Of a DNA stretch of 64,000 nt, positions 25,343 through 33,792 are shown in pieces. Both the position numbers and the translations under genes were made by a program. Source of the DNA: Prevotella sp. MA2016. Lineage in GTDB: Bacteria > Bacteroidota > Bacteroidia > Bacteroidales > Bacteroidaceae. The stretch is taken from NCBI RefSeq assembly GCF_000619825.1, contig NZ_JHUW01000010.1, forward strand, positions 208,196 through 272,195. Reading direction: 5' to 3'. The notes beneath the pieces are model-generated. The model searched no databases, had not been told where the DNA came from, and saw only the letters and a list, made by a program, of their open reading frames with translations. Each line of letters opens with the position of its first letter. Position 1 is the first letter of the stretch.

Positions 25343-27327
25343 TATCAGTAGAAGGACTGAGAGTAGAGTTTGGTATCAAGCCTTTGTTTGATGGGGCTAG
25401 TTTTGTGATTAACGATAAGGATCGCATTGCTCTTGTGGGTAAGAATGGTGCAGGAAAGAGTACCATGCTCAAGATTCTGTGTGGGCTGCAGAAGCCTACT
25501 GCAGGAAATGTGAGCGTGCCTAACGATACAAAGATAGGCTATCTGCCCCAGGTGATGATTCTGCAAGACGATACAACCGTGCGCGAGGAGGCACAGAAGG
25601 CTTTTGCCGATAATACCCGCATGAAGGAACGGTTGGAACAGATGAATCAGGAACTGGCCGAACGTACCGACTATGAGAGTGAGAGCTATCTGGCGCTGAT
25701 TGAGAAATATACCACTGCCCATGAGCGCTATATGATGATGGGGGCTGAGAATTATGAGGCTGAGATAGAACGTACACTGACCGGTTTGGGATTTGAACGT
25801 AGCGACTTTGAGCGTCCTACTTCCGAGTTCTCTGGTGGTTGGCGTATGCGTATCGAATTGGCCAAGATTCTGCTGCAGAAACCAGATGTGTTGCTGCTCG
25901 ACGAGCCTACCAACCACCTGGATATCGAATCTATTCAGTGGCTGGAGCAGTTCCTGGCGCAAAGCTCAAGTGCTGTGGTGCTGGTAAGTCATGACCGTGC
26001 CTTTATTAATAATGTGTCAAATCGTACCCTTGAAATCTCTTGTGGTAAGGTGATTGACTATAAAGTGAAGTACGACGAGTATGTGGTGCTTCGCAAAGAA
26101 CGTCGTGAGCAACAGTTAAGGGCTTACGAGAACCAACAAAAGGAAGTTGCTGAGATGAAGGCGTTTATCGAACGCTTCAGATACCAGGCTACAAAGGCAG
26201 TTCAGGTTCAGCAGAAGGTGAAACAACTTGAGAAGATTGTACCTATCGAGATTGATGAGGTTGACAATTCTGCCATGCACCTGAAGTTCCCACCTTGCTT
26301 GCGAAGCGGTGATTATCCTGTGATATGTGATGAAGTTCGGAAGGACTATGGTGAACATACCGTCTTTGATCATGTGACGCTGACCATTAAGCGTGGTGAG
26401 AAAGTGGCTTTTGTGGGTAAAAACGGTGAAGGAAAATCTACACTCGTGAAGTGTATCATGGGTGAGATTCCATATACAGGCGAACTGAAGGTGGGACATA
26501 ACATCCAGATAGGCTATTTTGCCCAGAACCAGGCACAGTTGCTTGATGAGAATCTCACTGTGTTCCAGACCATCGACAATGTAGCTAAGGGCGAAGTGCG
26601 ATTGCGCATTAACGATATCCTGGGAGCCTTTATGTTTGGAGGTGAGGAGAGTGATAAGAAGGTGAAGGTGCTGAGTGGTGGCGAGCGCAGTAGATTGGCT
26701 ATGATCCGCTTGCTGTTGGAACCTGTCAACCTGCTGATTCTCGACGAGCCCACCAACCACCTGGATATGCCTTCTAAAGATGTGTTGAAGGAAGCCATCA
26801 AAGCTTTTGATGGTACGGCTATCATCGTGAGTCACGACCGTGAATTCTTGGATGGTTTGGTCACCAAAGTATATGAGTTTGGTGGTGGTAAGGTGCGCGA
26901 GCATTTGGGCGGTATCTACGATTTCTTAAGATCCAAGAAGATAACAGAACTGAATGAACTGGGGCGTGATAATTCTCAGCGTGGAAATAATAAATTCCCA
27001 GTGAAGGAACAGAATGTTTCCAACGTAGCAGCAAATAGCGCGCAGAAAGAAATTCCGCAGGAGACCTTGGTAAAAGCGCTGAGTTATGCCGAGCGCAAGG
27101 AACAGCAGAAGCGTGTCAATCGTGTACAGAAAGCCGTGAAGCAGTCGGAAGAAAAGATTGAGAAACTGGAACAGCGCTTGAACGAGCTCAATGAACTGCT
27201 GATGCAGCCTGAGAATGCATCTGACATGGTGATGGTGAATGAGTACACCAACATCAAGGCCGAACTTGATGCTGAAGTGGAGCGCTGGGAGAAAGCAAGC
27301 GAGGAATTAGAATCATTAATGCAATAA
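25339..27327 (+). CDS. ABC-F family ATPase
   Basis: 662 residues, no membrane segments. Two ATPase domains: Walker A GKNGAGKST and GKNGEGKST, signatures FSGGWRMR and LSGGERSR, and Walker B LLLDEPTNHLD and LILDEPTNHLD. A charged linker (P-site tRNA interaction motif region) lies between them, and a C-terminal coiled coil of about 80 residues resembles Uup/YheS. ABC-F proteins act on stalled or initiating ribosomes, or in a few cases DNA. It is probably translationally coupled to the LolA-like gene. Confidence 0.9.
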   Translation: MISVEGLRVEFGIKPLFDGASFVINDKDRIALVGKNGAGKSTMLKILCGLQKPTAGNVSVPNDTKIGYLPQVMILQDDTTVREEAQKAFADNTRMKERLEQMNQELAERTDYESESYLALIEKYTTAHERYMMMGAENYEAEIERTLTGLGFERSDFERPTSEFSGGWRMRIELAKILLQKPDVLLLDEPTNHLDIESIQWLEQFLAQSSSAVVLVSHDRAFINNVSNRTLEISCGKVIDYKVKYDEYVVLRKERREQQLRAYENQQKEVAEMKAFIERFRYQATKAVQVQQKVKQLEKIVPIEIDEVDNSAMHLKFPPCLRSGDYPVICDEVRKDYGEHTVFDHVTLTIKRGEKVAFVGKNGEGKSTLVKCIMGEIPYTGELKVGHNIQIGYFAQNQAQLLDENLTVFQTIDNVAKGEVRLRINDILGAFMFGGEESDKKVKVLSGGERSRLAMIRLLLEPVNLLILDEPTNHLDMPSKDVLKEAIKAFDGTAIIVSHDREFLDGLVTKVYEFGGGKVREHLGGIYDFLRSKKITELNELGRDNSQRGNNKFPVKEQNVSNVAANSAQKEIPQETLVKALSYAERKEQQKRVNRVQKAVKQSEEKIEKLEQRLNELNELLMQPENASDMVMVNEYTNIKAELDAEVERWEKASEELESLMQ

Positions 27328-27340
27328 TAAACAAAAAACG

Positions 27341-29374
27341 ATGAAAAGATTTCTAACAATGATGACAATGGCATCTGTTTCAATGATGATGATGGCTCAG
27401 ACTGAGCTTGGTTCAGGCTTGAACGAGGCCGATTTCAACAAGAATGTTCGTCCAGGCGACGACTTCTATGAGTATGCTTGTGGTGGTTGGATGAAGAACA
27501 ACCCACTGCCAGCAGCCTATTCTCGCTATGGTAGTTTCGACCGTTTGCAGGAAGAGAACGACAAGCGTATCAATGGTATTCTGAAAGAACTTCAGAGCAA
27601 TACCTATGCAAAGGGTACTATCGAGCAGAAACTGAGTGATCTCTACAAGTTGGCGATGGACTCTACACGCCGTAACAAGGAAGGTGTAGCACCATTGATG
27701 CCACTGATTAAGCGTCTGGAGGCTGCTAAGACCAATAAGCAGCTGCTGGCTATCCAACTGGAGATGGCTCCTTATGGTGAACAGGAGTTCTTCTATGCTG
27801 GTTTTGGTGCCGATGAGAAGAATGCTGCTCAGAATATTCTGAGTATCTACCAGGGCGGACTCTCACTCGGTCAGAAGGAGTACTATCTGGATAACGATAA
27901 GGCTACAGCCGATATCCGTGAGGCATTTAAGAAGCACGTGGTGAAGATGTTCCAGCTCTTGGGCTTCAGCAAGAGCGCTGCTACCAAGAAGATGCAGAAC
28001 ATCATGAAGGTTGAGACTGCCCTGGCCAAGGTGAGCAAGAGTCGTACAGAGCTCCGCGATCCAGAGGCTAACTATAATAAGATGACTCTGAAGGAGTTTG
28101 AGACTAAGTATCCTAACCTGCCATTGGTTAAGGTGATGAATGCTCAGGGTATTGATACTAAGTACCTGCAGGAGATGGTTGTAGGACAGCCTGACTTCCT
28201 TGCTGGTGCCAACAAACTGGTTGGTAGCATCAAGCCTGCTGAGTATCGCGACGTGATGGAGTGGGGCTTTATCAGCGGCGCCGCCAACTATCTGAACGAT
28301 GCTACAGCAGCCGAGAGCTTCGACTTCAATGGTAAGGTTCGTTCTGGACGTAAGGAGAACTTCCCTCTGTGGAAGCGTAGCACCAGTCAGGTGGAGCGTG
28401 TGATGGGTGAGGCTCTTGGTAAAATTTACGCCGAGAAGTACTTCCCTGAGGCTGCTAAGCAGCGTATGCTCACACTGATCAAGAACCTGCAGATTGCCCT
28501 CGGCGAGCGTATTGCCGCTCAGAGCTGGATGGACGATTCTACAAAGGTGAATGCTCTGCTGAAGCTGAACACATTCTATGTGAAAGTAGGCTATCCTGAT
28601 AAGTGGACTGATATCTCTGCACTTGAGATTGATCCTACGAAATCTTATTACGATAATATGCAGGCATGCGCTAAGTTCTGGAATGCTTGGAATATTGAGC
28701 ATACTGTAGGAAAGCCTGTGGATCGTGATGATTGGCATATGACTCCACAGACAGTAAACGCCTATTATAATCCAACCACCAATGAGATCTGTTTCCCTGC
28801 AGGAATCCTACAGTATCCTTTCTTTGACATGACTGCTGATGATGCCTTTAACTATGGTGCCATTGGTGTGGTGATTGGTCATGAGATGACACATGGATTC
28901 GACGACCAGGGTCGCCAGTTTGATAAAGATGGAAATATGCATGACTGGTGGAAAGAAGCAGATGGAAAGAACTTTACAGCTCGTACTGACAAATATGCTG
29001 ATTTCTTTAGTGCCATCAACGTGCTGCCCGACCTGAAGGGTAACGGTCGACTGACACTGGGTGAGAACCTGGCCGACCACGGTGGTCTGCAGGTGGCTTG
29101 GGCTGCTTATAAGAATGCTACCAAGCGCAATCCTCTCGGTGAGAAGAATGGACTGACAGCTGATCAGCGCTTCTTCCACGCTTATGCTGGCGTGTGGGCT
29201 GCTAATATTACAGAAGCAGAGATTCGTAACCGCACTAAGAGCGATCCTCACTCACTGGGTCGTTGGCGTGTAAACGGTGCTCTGCCACATATTGATGCAT
29301 GGTACGAGGCCTTTGGCGTGAAAGAGGGCGATAAAATGTTTATCCCCAAGCAGGAACGCCTTGAATTGTGGTAA
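27341..29374 (+). CDS. M13 family (neprilysin/PepO-type) zinc metallopeptidase
   Basis: 677 residues with an N-terminal signal peptide (about 1-19). The zinc motif HEMTH in VIGHEMTHGFDDQGRQ and the third ligand Glu in ENLADHGGLQVAW are present, as is the C-terminal substrate-binding segment near NGALPHIDAWYEAF. M13 enzymes cleave oligopeptides on the hydrophobic side; this one is periplasmic or surface exposed. Thirteen nt after the ABC-F gene; a terminator follows. Confidence 0.93.
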   Translation: MKRFLTMMTMASVSMMMMAQTELGSGLNEADFNKNVRPGDDFYEYACGGWMKNNPLPAAYSRYGSFDRLQEENDKRINGILKELQSNTYAKGTIEQKLSDLYKLAMDSTRRNKEGVAPLMPLIKRLEAAKTNKQLLAIQLEMAPYGEQEFFYAGFGADEKNAAQNILSIYQGGLSLGQKEYYLDNDKATADIREAFKKHVVKMFQLLGFSKSAATKKMQNIMKVETALAKVSKSRTELRDPEANYNKMTLKEFETKYPNLPLVKVMNAQGIDTKYLQEMVVGQPDFLAGANKLVGSIKPAEYRDVMEWGFISGAANYLNDATAAESFDFNGKVRSGRKENFPLWKRSTSQVERVMGEALGKIYAEKYFPEAAKQRMLTLIKNLQIALGERIAAQSWMDDSTKVNALLKLNTFYVKVGYPDKWTDISALEIDPTKSYYDNMQACAKFWNAWNIEHTVGKPVDRDDWHMTPQTVNAYYNPTTNEICFPAGILQYPFFDMTADDAFNYGAIGVVIGHEMTHGFDDQGRQFDKDGNMHDWWKEADGKNFTARTDKYADFFSAINVLPDLKGNGRLTLGENLADHGGLQVAWAAYKNATKRNPLGEKNGLTADQRFFHAYAGVWAANITEAEIRNRTKSDPHSLGRWRVNGALPHIDAWYEAFGVKEGDKMFIPKQERLELW

Positions 29375-29398
29375 TCTATATCAAAAAATATGTTTTTT

Positions 29399-29433
29399 GC
29401 CGTCGTAAATGTAAATTTACGGCGGTTTTTTTT
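29399..29433 (+). terminator. Terminator after the M13 peptidase
   Basis: GCCGTCGTAAAT / ATTTACGGCGG stem with small loop (29399-29425), then eight T residues. It isolates the following phospho-signalling operon from upstream transcription; its T-tract directly borders the next promoter's TTTG box. Confidence 0.88.
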
Positions 29434-29461
29434 GTTTAATTCGTTTTTTTAATTAACTTTG
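29431..29461 (+). promoter_or_regulatory. Promoter of the kinase/AAA+/FHA/PP2C operon
   Basis: TTTG (29431-29434) and TAACTTTG (29454-29461) with 19 bp between, a full consensus promoter; leader about 25 nt. The only good promoter seen before metA. Confidence 0.78.
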
Positions 29462-29491
29462 CACCTAGCTTAAGTTAAAATTCCAACAACG

Positions 29492-30415
29492 ATGAACGAT
29501 ATTACACAAAACCCCGATCGAGTAAATAGAAGCGCAGAGCCTCTCTATCGCGAGCATTCTGTGCAACAACCCCAATATCAGCAAGCCATGCAGACCAATG
29601 CTGCTAATGGCATACAATGTCCCCATTGCGGTGCGCTTAATGAGCCAGAGGCTCTTTTCTGTGCATCGTGCGGTGAACCTATCGGACAGGCTACCTGTCC
29701 CTATTGCGGCGCAGCTGTCGATGCAGATGCCGATTTCTGCGAAAGCTGTCGTCATTATATTCGAAAAGACGTATGCTCGTTCTGCGGAGCTTATCTGAAT
29801 GGAGCCGAGTCTTATTGTCCAGAATGCGGTAGTCCCGTGGGCGGTATCGTTTGTCCTGTTTGCCGAACCCTTAATGATTTCTCGTTCTGCAAACAGTGTG
29901 GTACAGCCCTTACAGAAGAGGCCCGTATGCTAAAAGAGAAAGTGATGCAGATGCCAGAATATCAGCAGATGCAGAAACTGGCCGAAGAGATTCAGCAACT
30001 GGATCTTCAGATTCCTTATGTGACCGAGCAGGATAAAGAGCGCGATCGCAGAAGTCAGGAGTTGCGCCAGCGAGTACTGATGCTGTTGGCTCAGGATCGT
30101 GGCATGGATCGTGTAGATGCCAACTTGGCCGATCATAAAGTGATGAGCAAGGATGAGCACGACAAGAAGAAGCAAGAGCGCATGGAGATGCTGTCGAGAT
30201 TGCTCGATCAGATGGCTCAGGTGCCTCAACCCAAGCCAGCACAGGTGCGCAATTATGCGATGGCTTGTAAGCCTCAGGGCGTGCGTCTGGCTTGGCAGTG
30301 CAACTTCAAGCATGCGCTCCACTCAAGTCCATGTGGTTGTGCCAAACCACAGATGGGCGGAAAATGGATTATTCTTGGCAAGGGTACTAGAAAAGAAATT
30401 AAAGACGATATCTAA
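29492..30415 (+). CDS. Protein with four tandem zinc ribbons and a helical region
   Basis: 307 residues. Four zinc ribbons follow each other: C43/C46-C57/C60, C69/C72-C83/C86, C95/C98-C109/C112 and C121/C124-C133/C136, all of the double-zinc-ribbon (DZANK-like) type. Residues about 140-240 are charged and helical. The C-terminal about 50 residues are again Cys-rich (CKPQGVRLAWQCNFKH, SPCGCAKPQMGGKW). No enzyme domain is seen, so it is probably an adaptor. Its stop overlaps the kinase start (TAATG). The same ribbon style begins the AAA+ and FHA proteins of this operon, suggesting they share a binding partner. Confidence 0.82.
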   Translation: MNDITQNPDRVNRSAEPLYREHSVQQPQYQQAMQTNAANGIQCPHCGALNEPEALFCASCGEPIGQATCPYCGAAVDADADFCESCRHYIRKDVCSFCGAYLNGAESYCPECGSPVGGIVCPVCRTLNDFSFCKQCGTALTEEARMLKEKVMQMPEYQQMQKLAEEIQQLDLQIPYVTEQDKERDRRSQELRQRVLMLLAQDRGMDRVDANLADHKVMSKDEHDKKKQERMEMLSRLLDQMAQVPQPKPAQVRNYAMACKPQGVRLAWQCNFKHALHSSPCGCAKPQMGGKWIILGKGTRKEIKDDI

Positions 30416-33400
30416 TGAGTACGGTTAGAACTCCACAGAATAGTGTTACTGAAAACGAAGAGGTGAACGTAGATAAAACCGTGCGAGCCACCAACTTCGA
30501 TGCAGTACCGATGACTCCTCCAAAAGAAGAGAAGCCAAAACCGCTTGATGGCACTATCCGTATTGATATGCCTAAAGCAAATGTTGTGGCAAAACAAGCA
30601 GCTCCATCGGCGAAGCCTTTGGATGGTACAGTGCGTGCGCCCGGCATCAATCAGCCGATAGCACCGAAGCCGGCTGCCAGGCCTTTGGACGGTACAGTGC
30701 GTGCACCCGGCATCAATCAGCCGATAGCACCGAAGCCGGCTGCCAGGCCTTTGGACGGTACAGTGCGTGCACCCGGCATCAATCAGCCGATAGCACCGAA
30801 GCCGGCTGCTCCGGCGCCAAGTCGTACAACTCGTGGGGCTCAACCTCAACCTCAGCGTCCGTCAGCCCCTCGTCCCAATGTCAACATCTCTATTATATCA
30901 TCTGTTGATAATGAGGATAGAGCAAAGAAACTTAAACAACAGCGTAATGAGGTTGATGAGAATATCTTTGTATTGAAAGGGCACGACTATAAGCGCGTGT
31001 CGATCCTGAGCGAGAATACTGGCGAGGCCGAAGTATTCCTTGTTGAGCGTGATCATAAAGAATATGTGCTTAAGGTTTACTATCCTAATTTCGATGTGAA
31101 CAGGAAAATACTGCAGACAGTATTGAACTTCGACTTCGAAATGGTAGTGAAGGTTTATGACTTTGGTAAGACCTATGTTGACGGCAAGCATCGCTATTAT
31201 GAATTGATGGAATATCTGCGCGGTGGCTCGATGGCCGAATTCAAACTCGAAGGAGATATGGACAAGTTCCGTCGTATTGTCCTGCAGAGTGCGGCCGCCC
31301 TGGCATATTGCCATCAGCTGCGTATCCTTCACAAGGATATCAAACCAGGCAACTTCTTCTTCCGCGATAAGGATCATAACGAACTGGTGCTGGGTGATTT
31401 CGGTATCTCGAGCATGCTTGAGGAGGATGGTAAGGCACATAAGACCACCCAGGCCCGTACACCAATCTATGCAGCGCCTGAAATGTACGCAGATGTTATC
31501 GATGGTGTTGTAGAGATATCTCCAAAGGCTGATTACTATTCATTAGGTATCAGCTTGATGACACTCTGGCTCGGTGAGAGTCCGATGAGTACCAACGAGC
31601 GTGTGATGATGCGTCAGAAGAATGAGGGACGCATACCACGTATGAACGAGCTGCCTGAGCGTATCAAGTTGCTCGTGATGGGATTGACGGTAGTTAATCC
31701 TATCAACCGCTGGGGATACGAACAGGTGGAGCAATGGTTCCTGGGCGAGACGCCAAAAGTAGATCTCTCGTCGCCATTCCTGAAGTATCAGAGCTTTATT
31801 GTCGATCCAGAGCGCAACTTGGTTGCTGAAAATGTACACGAACTGATTCCAATGCTGCTGGCCAATGAGAAAGTGGCTATCGGCTATCTCTACAATGGAC
31901 GTATTACCCAATGGTTGGATGCCTGCGGTAACAACAAACTGAGCACCATCGTAAGAGATATCATTTCTAAGCGCTATCCCATCGATCAGCGTGCAGGACT
32001 GATGGCATCGCTCTATGCCATGGAGCCCACCTATCCATATAAGGATATACGCGGTAGCTTGTGTGATGATATTCATGCCGTTTGTATCTCATTGCTGAGT
32101 AATCAGGATGAATATGCACTCACGCTGGGCAATCCTAACGACAATTTCTACCTCTATATAGAAACTCACACAAGTTGTGATATAGATCGTTTGCGTTCGT
32201 ATTTTAAGAACGTGAACTACGCCAACAAGGATGAAGTCCGTGTGGCTATCATGAGAATCGTGCTTGAAGTGGATCCCGAGATACCATTCATGGTGAGGTA
32301 TCCGTCAAACACGATTAATGAGATTGTGAGCATCTTTAGTCATGAAGATATTACTGAAGACGAGTGGCACAGTCTGACCGACGGACGTCTGCTTGCCTGG
32401 ATGTATAGTCATGAAGACCAGATGGCATGTGAGAGTCTGCGCATCATGACGCAAGATCAGCCTTACTCTCAAAACCTGGCCTATAAGGTGCTTTATAACC
32501 TGAATCGCGAGGCAGCCTATGATCTGGATTCAGCCTTCACACCAACGCAGGTTGGTGAGTTGTTGAACGAACGCTTGCACAAGACACAAAATCTGAGTGA
32601 AAAGGAGTTCGAAGAGGTGATGAAGGATTTCATCGAACTGAATGGACGCTTTGCCTATTATGCACAGTTGCATGGTTGGACAGAGATGTACAACGAGCAT
32701 CATCGTTGCTTCGACTTCAAGAGCGATGAGAATAAGGAGCGCTTAGGTGCCTACGATGCCAGAACAGCCGTTTACCGCTTCTGTCGCATACTGGGAGTTG
32801 TGCCTACCTACCAGATGCCTGATGGCATTGAATATGCCGATGGCCGTAATCTGCAGGTCAAGAAGATGCAGATATTCCGTAATGAGATCAGAAACGGCTC
32901 GATGGGGCAGTGGATGGCGGTATTCTATCATGAAGACCCAACTGCCGACTTTACACAGGAATACTCCTATGAGCATGCTATCGAAGACTGGTTGATGGCG
33001 ATGGGTAAGATCGATCCATCACAGCGTTATTATAAGCGTTTCATCGATGCTCGAGACGAAACACAAAGACGTGTGACTCATGTGAAGGACAGCTGGCGCA
33101 GAGCCAAAGCCAAGGAGAATCTGTGGCGAATGATGTTCTATGGCTTGAGTGGCGTATGGTTGGTGTTTGTGCTCATCTTTGGAATCACCAATCCTGAATA
33201 TATCCTGAGTCATACTTTTATCAGTATCGGTATGCCTTTGGGTGGAATGACGGGCCTGATTGTTGCTACACGCTCGTTCTTTAAGGGCTATGACTTCATG
33301 TTCTCATTCTTATGGGGATTGGTAGGTGCGTTTACGTGCTTTATACCTATTATTATATTAAAGTATATAGGTGCTTCGCATCCCACACTCTTTAACATTG

Positions 33401-33786
33401 CCATCATCGTTATAACGTTGATATATATGCTGGTTTGTCACCTCACAGATTTCCGTGGTGACGAGAAAGCCGATAGTCGATTGATTTCTGAGGTGCTTGA
33501 GAACGATGTTAAATCAACTCTGATAGAACCCTTGTTCTACACCTTCAAGGCAAGGTCGTATAAGTTCAAAGGTTCAAAATTTGGTTTGCTGAACGATGTC
33601 ACCGATCAGGTTCGCTCTATCAGTGGCGAGAGTGTGCTGCACTACGTACTGTGGAGTCTGCTGATGCTGGTATTCGTATTGTCGTTTATCGTATTCAGTC
33701 CCAAAATGCTGAATATTGCCAATCCTAATAGTCATATGAAGGAGGCACCGTCAAGTATTATTAAGAAAATAGATAGAGACGCATAA
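30415..33786 (+). CDS. Membrane Ser/Thr protein kinase with repeat-bearing N-terminal tail and C-terminal membrane domain
   Basis: 1123 residues. Residues 1-165 are disordered and Pro/Ala-rich, with T-V/I-R motifs at Thr3, 22, 47, 72, 94 and 116. Residues about 190-450 are a Hanks-type kinase with catalytic residues intact: Lys220 (VLK), HKD 306-308 with Asn313, DFG 328-330 and an APE at 354-356. Residues about 450-900 are helical and of unknown fold. Five membrane segments lie near 906-926, 933-955, 961-985, 991-1010 and 1075-1098, so the kinase is held at the inner membrane from its C-terminal side, opposite to PknB-type kinases. Partners are presumably the FHA and PP2C proteins of the same operon. 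Confidence 0.88.
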   Translation: MSTVRTPQNSVTENEEVNVDKTVRATNFDAVPMTPPKEEKPKPLDGTIRIDMPKANVVAKQAAPSAKPLDGTVRAPGINQPIAPKPAARPLDGTVRAPGINQPIAPKPAARPLDGTVRAPGINQPIAPKPAAPAPSRTTRGAQPQPQRPSAPRPNVNISIISSVDNEDRAKKLKQQRNEVDENIFVLKGHDYKRVSILSENTGEAEVFLVERDHKEYVLKVYYPNFDVNRKILQTVLNFDFEMVVKVYDFGKTYVDGKHRYYELMEYLRGGSMAEFKLEGDMDKFRRIVLQSAAALAYCHQLRILHKDIKPGNFFFRDKDHNELVLGDFGISSMLEEDGKAHKTTQARTPIYAAPEMYADVIDGVVEISPKADYYSLGISLMTLWLGESPMSTNERVMMRQKNEGRIPRMNELPERIKLLVMGLTVVNPINRWGYEQVEQWFLGETPKVDLSSPFLKYQSFIVDPERNLVAENVHELIPMLLANEKVAIGYLYNGRITQWLDACGNNKLSTIVRDIISKRYPIDQRAGLMASLYAMEPTYPYKDIRGSLCDDIHAVCISLLSNQDEYALTLGNPNDNFYLYIETHTSCDIDRLRSYFKNVNYANKDEVRVAIMRIVLEVDPEIPFMVRYPSNTINEIVSIFSHEDITEDEWHSLTDGRLLAWMYSHEDQMACESLRIMTQDQPYSQNLAYKVLYNLNREAAYDLDSAFTPTQVGELLNERLHKTQNLSEKEFEEVMKDFIELNGRFAYYAQLHGWTEMYNEHHRCFDFKSDENKERLGAYDARTAVYRFCRILGVVPTYQMPDGIEYADGRNLQVKKMQIFRNEIRNGSMGQWMAVFYHEDPTADFTQEYSYEHAIEDWLMAMGKIDPSQRYYKRFIDARDETQRRVTHVKDSWRRAKAKENLWRMMFYGLSGVWLVFVLIFGITNPEYILSHTFISIGMPLGGMTGLIVATRSFFKGYDFMFSFLWGLVGAFTCFIPIIILKYIGASHPTLFNIAIIVITLIYMLVCHLTDFRGDEKADSRLISEVLENDVKSTLIEPLFYTFKARSYKFKGSKFGLLNDVTDQVRSISGESVLHYVLWSLLMLVFVLSFIVFSPKMLNIANPNSHMKEAPSSIIKKIDRDA
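30616..30813 (+). repeat. Three tandem 66-bp coding repeats in the kinase gene
   Basis: Units at 30616-30681, 30682-30747 and 30748-30813 are nearly identical; differences seen are mostly silent. Each encodes 22 residues beginning PLDGTVRAPGINQPIAPKP. They lie in the disordered tail and each carries one T-V-R motif. Confidence 0.93.
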
Positions 33787-33792
33787 TATAAA

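Noticed and set aside
30616..30813. Regular repeats as a CRISPR array
   Set aside because: The 66-bp units are head-to-tail, have no spacers and are in frame inside the kinase gene.
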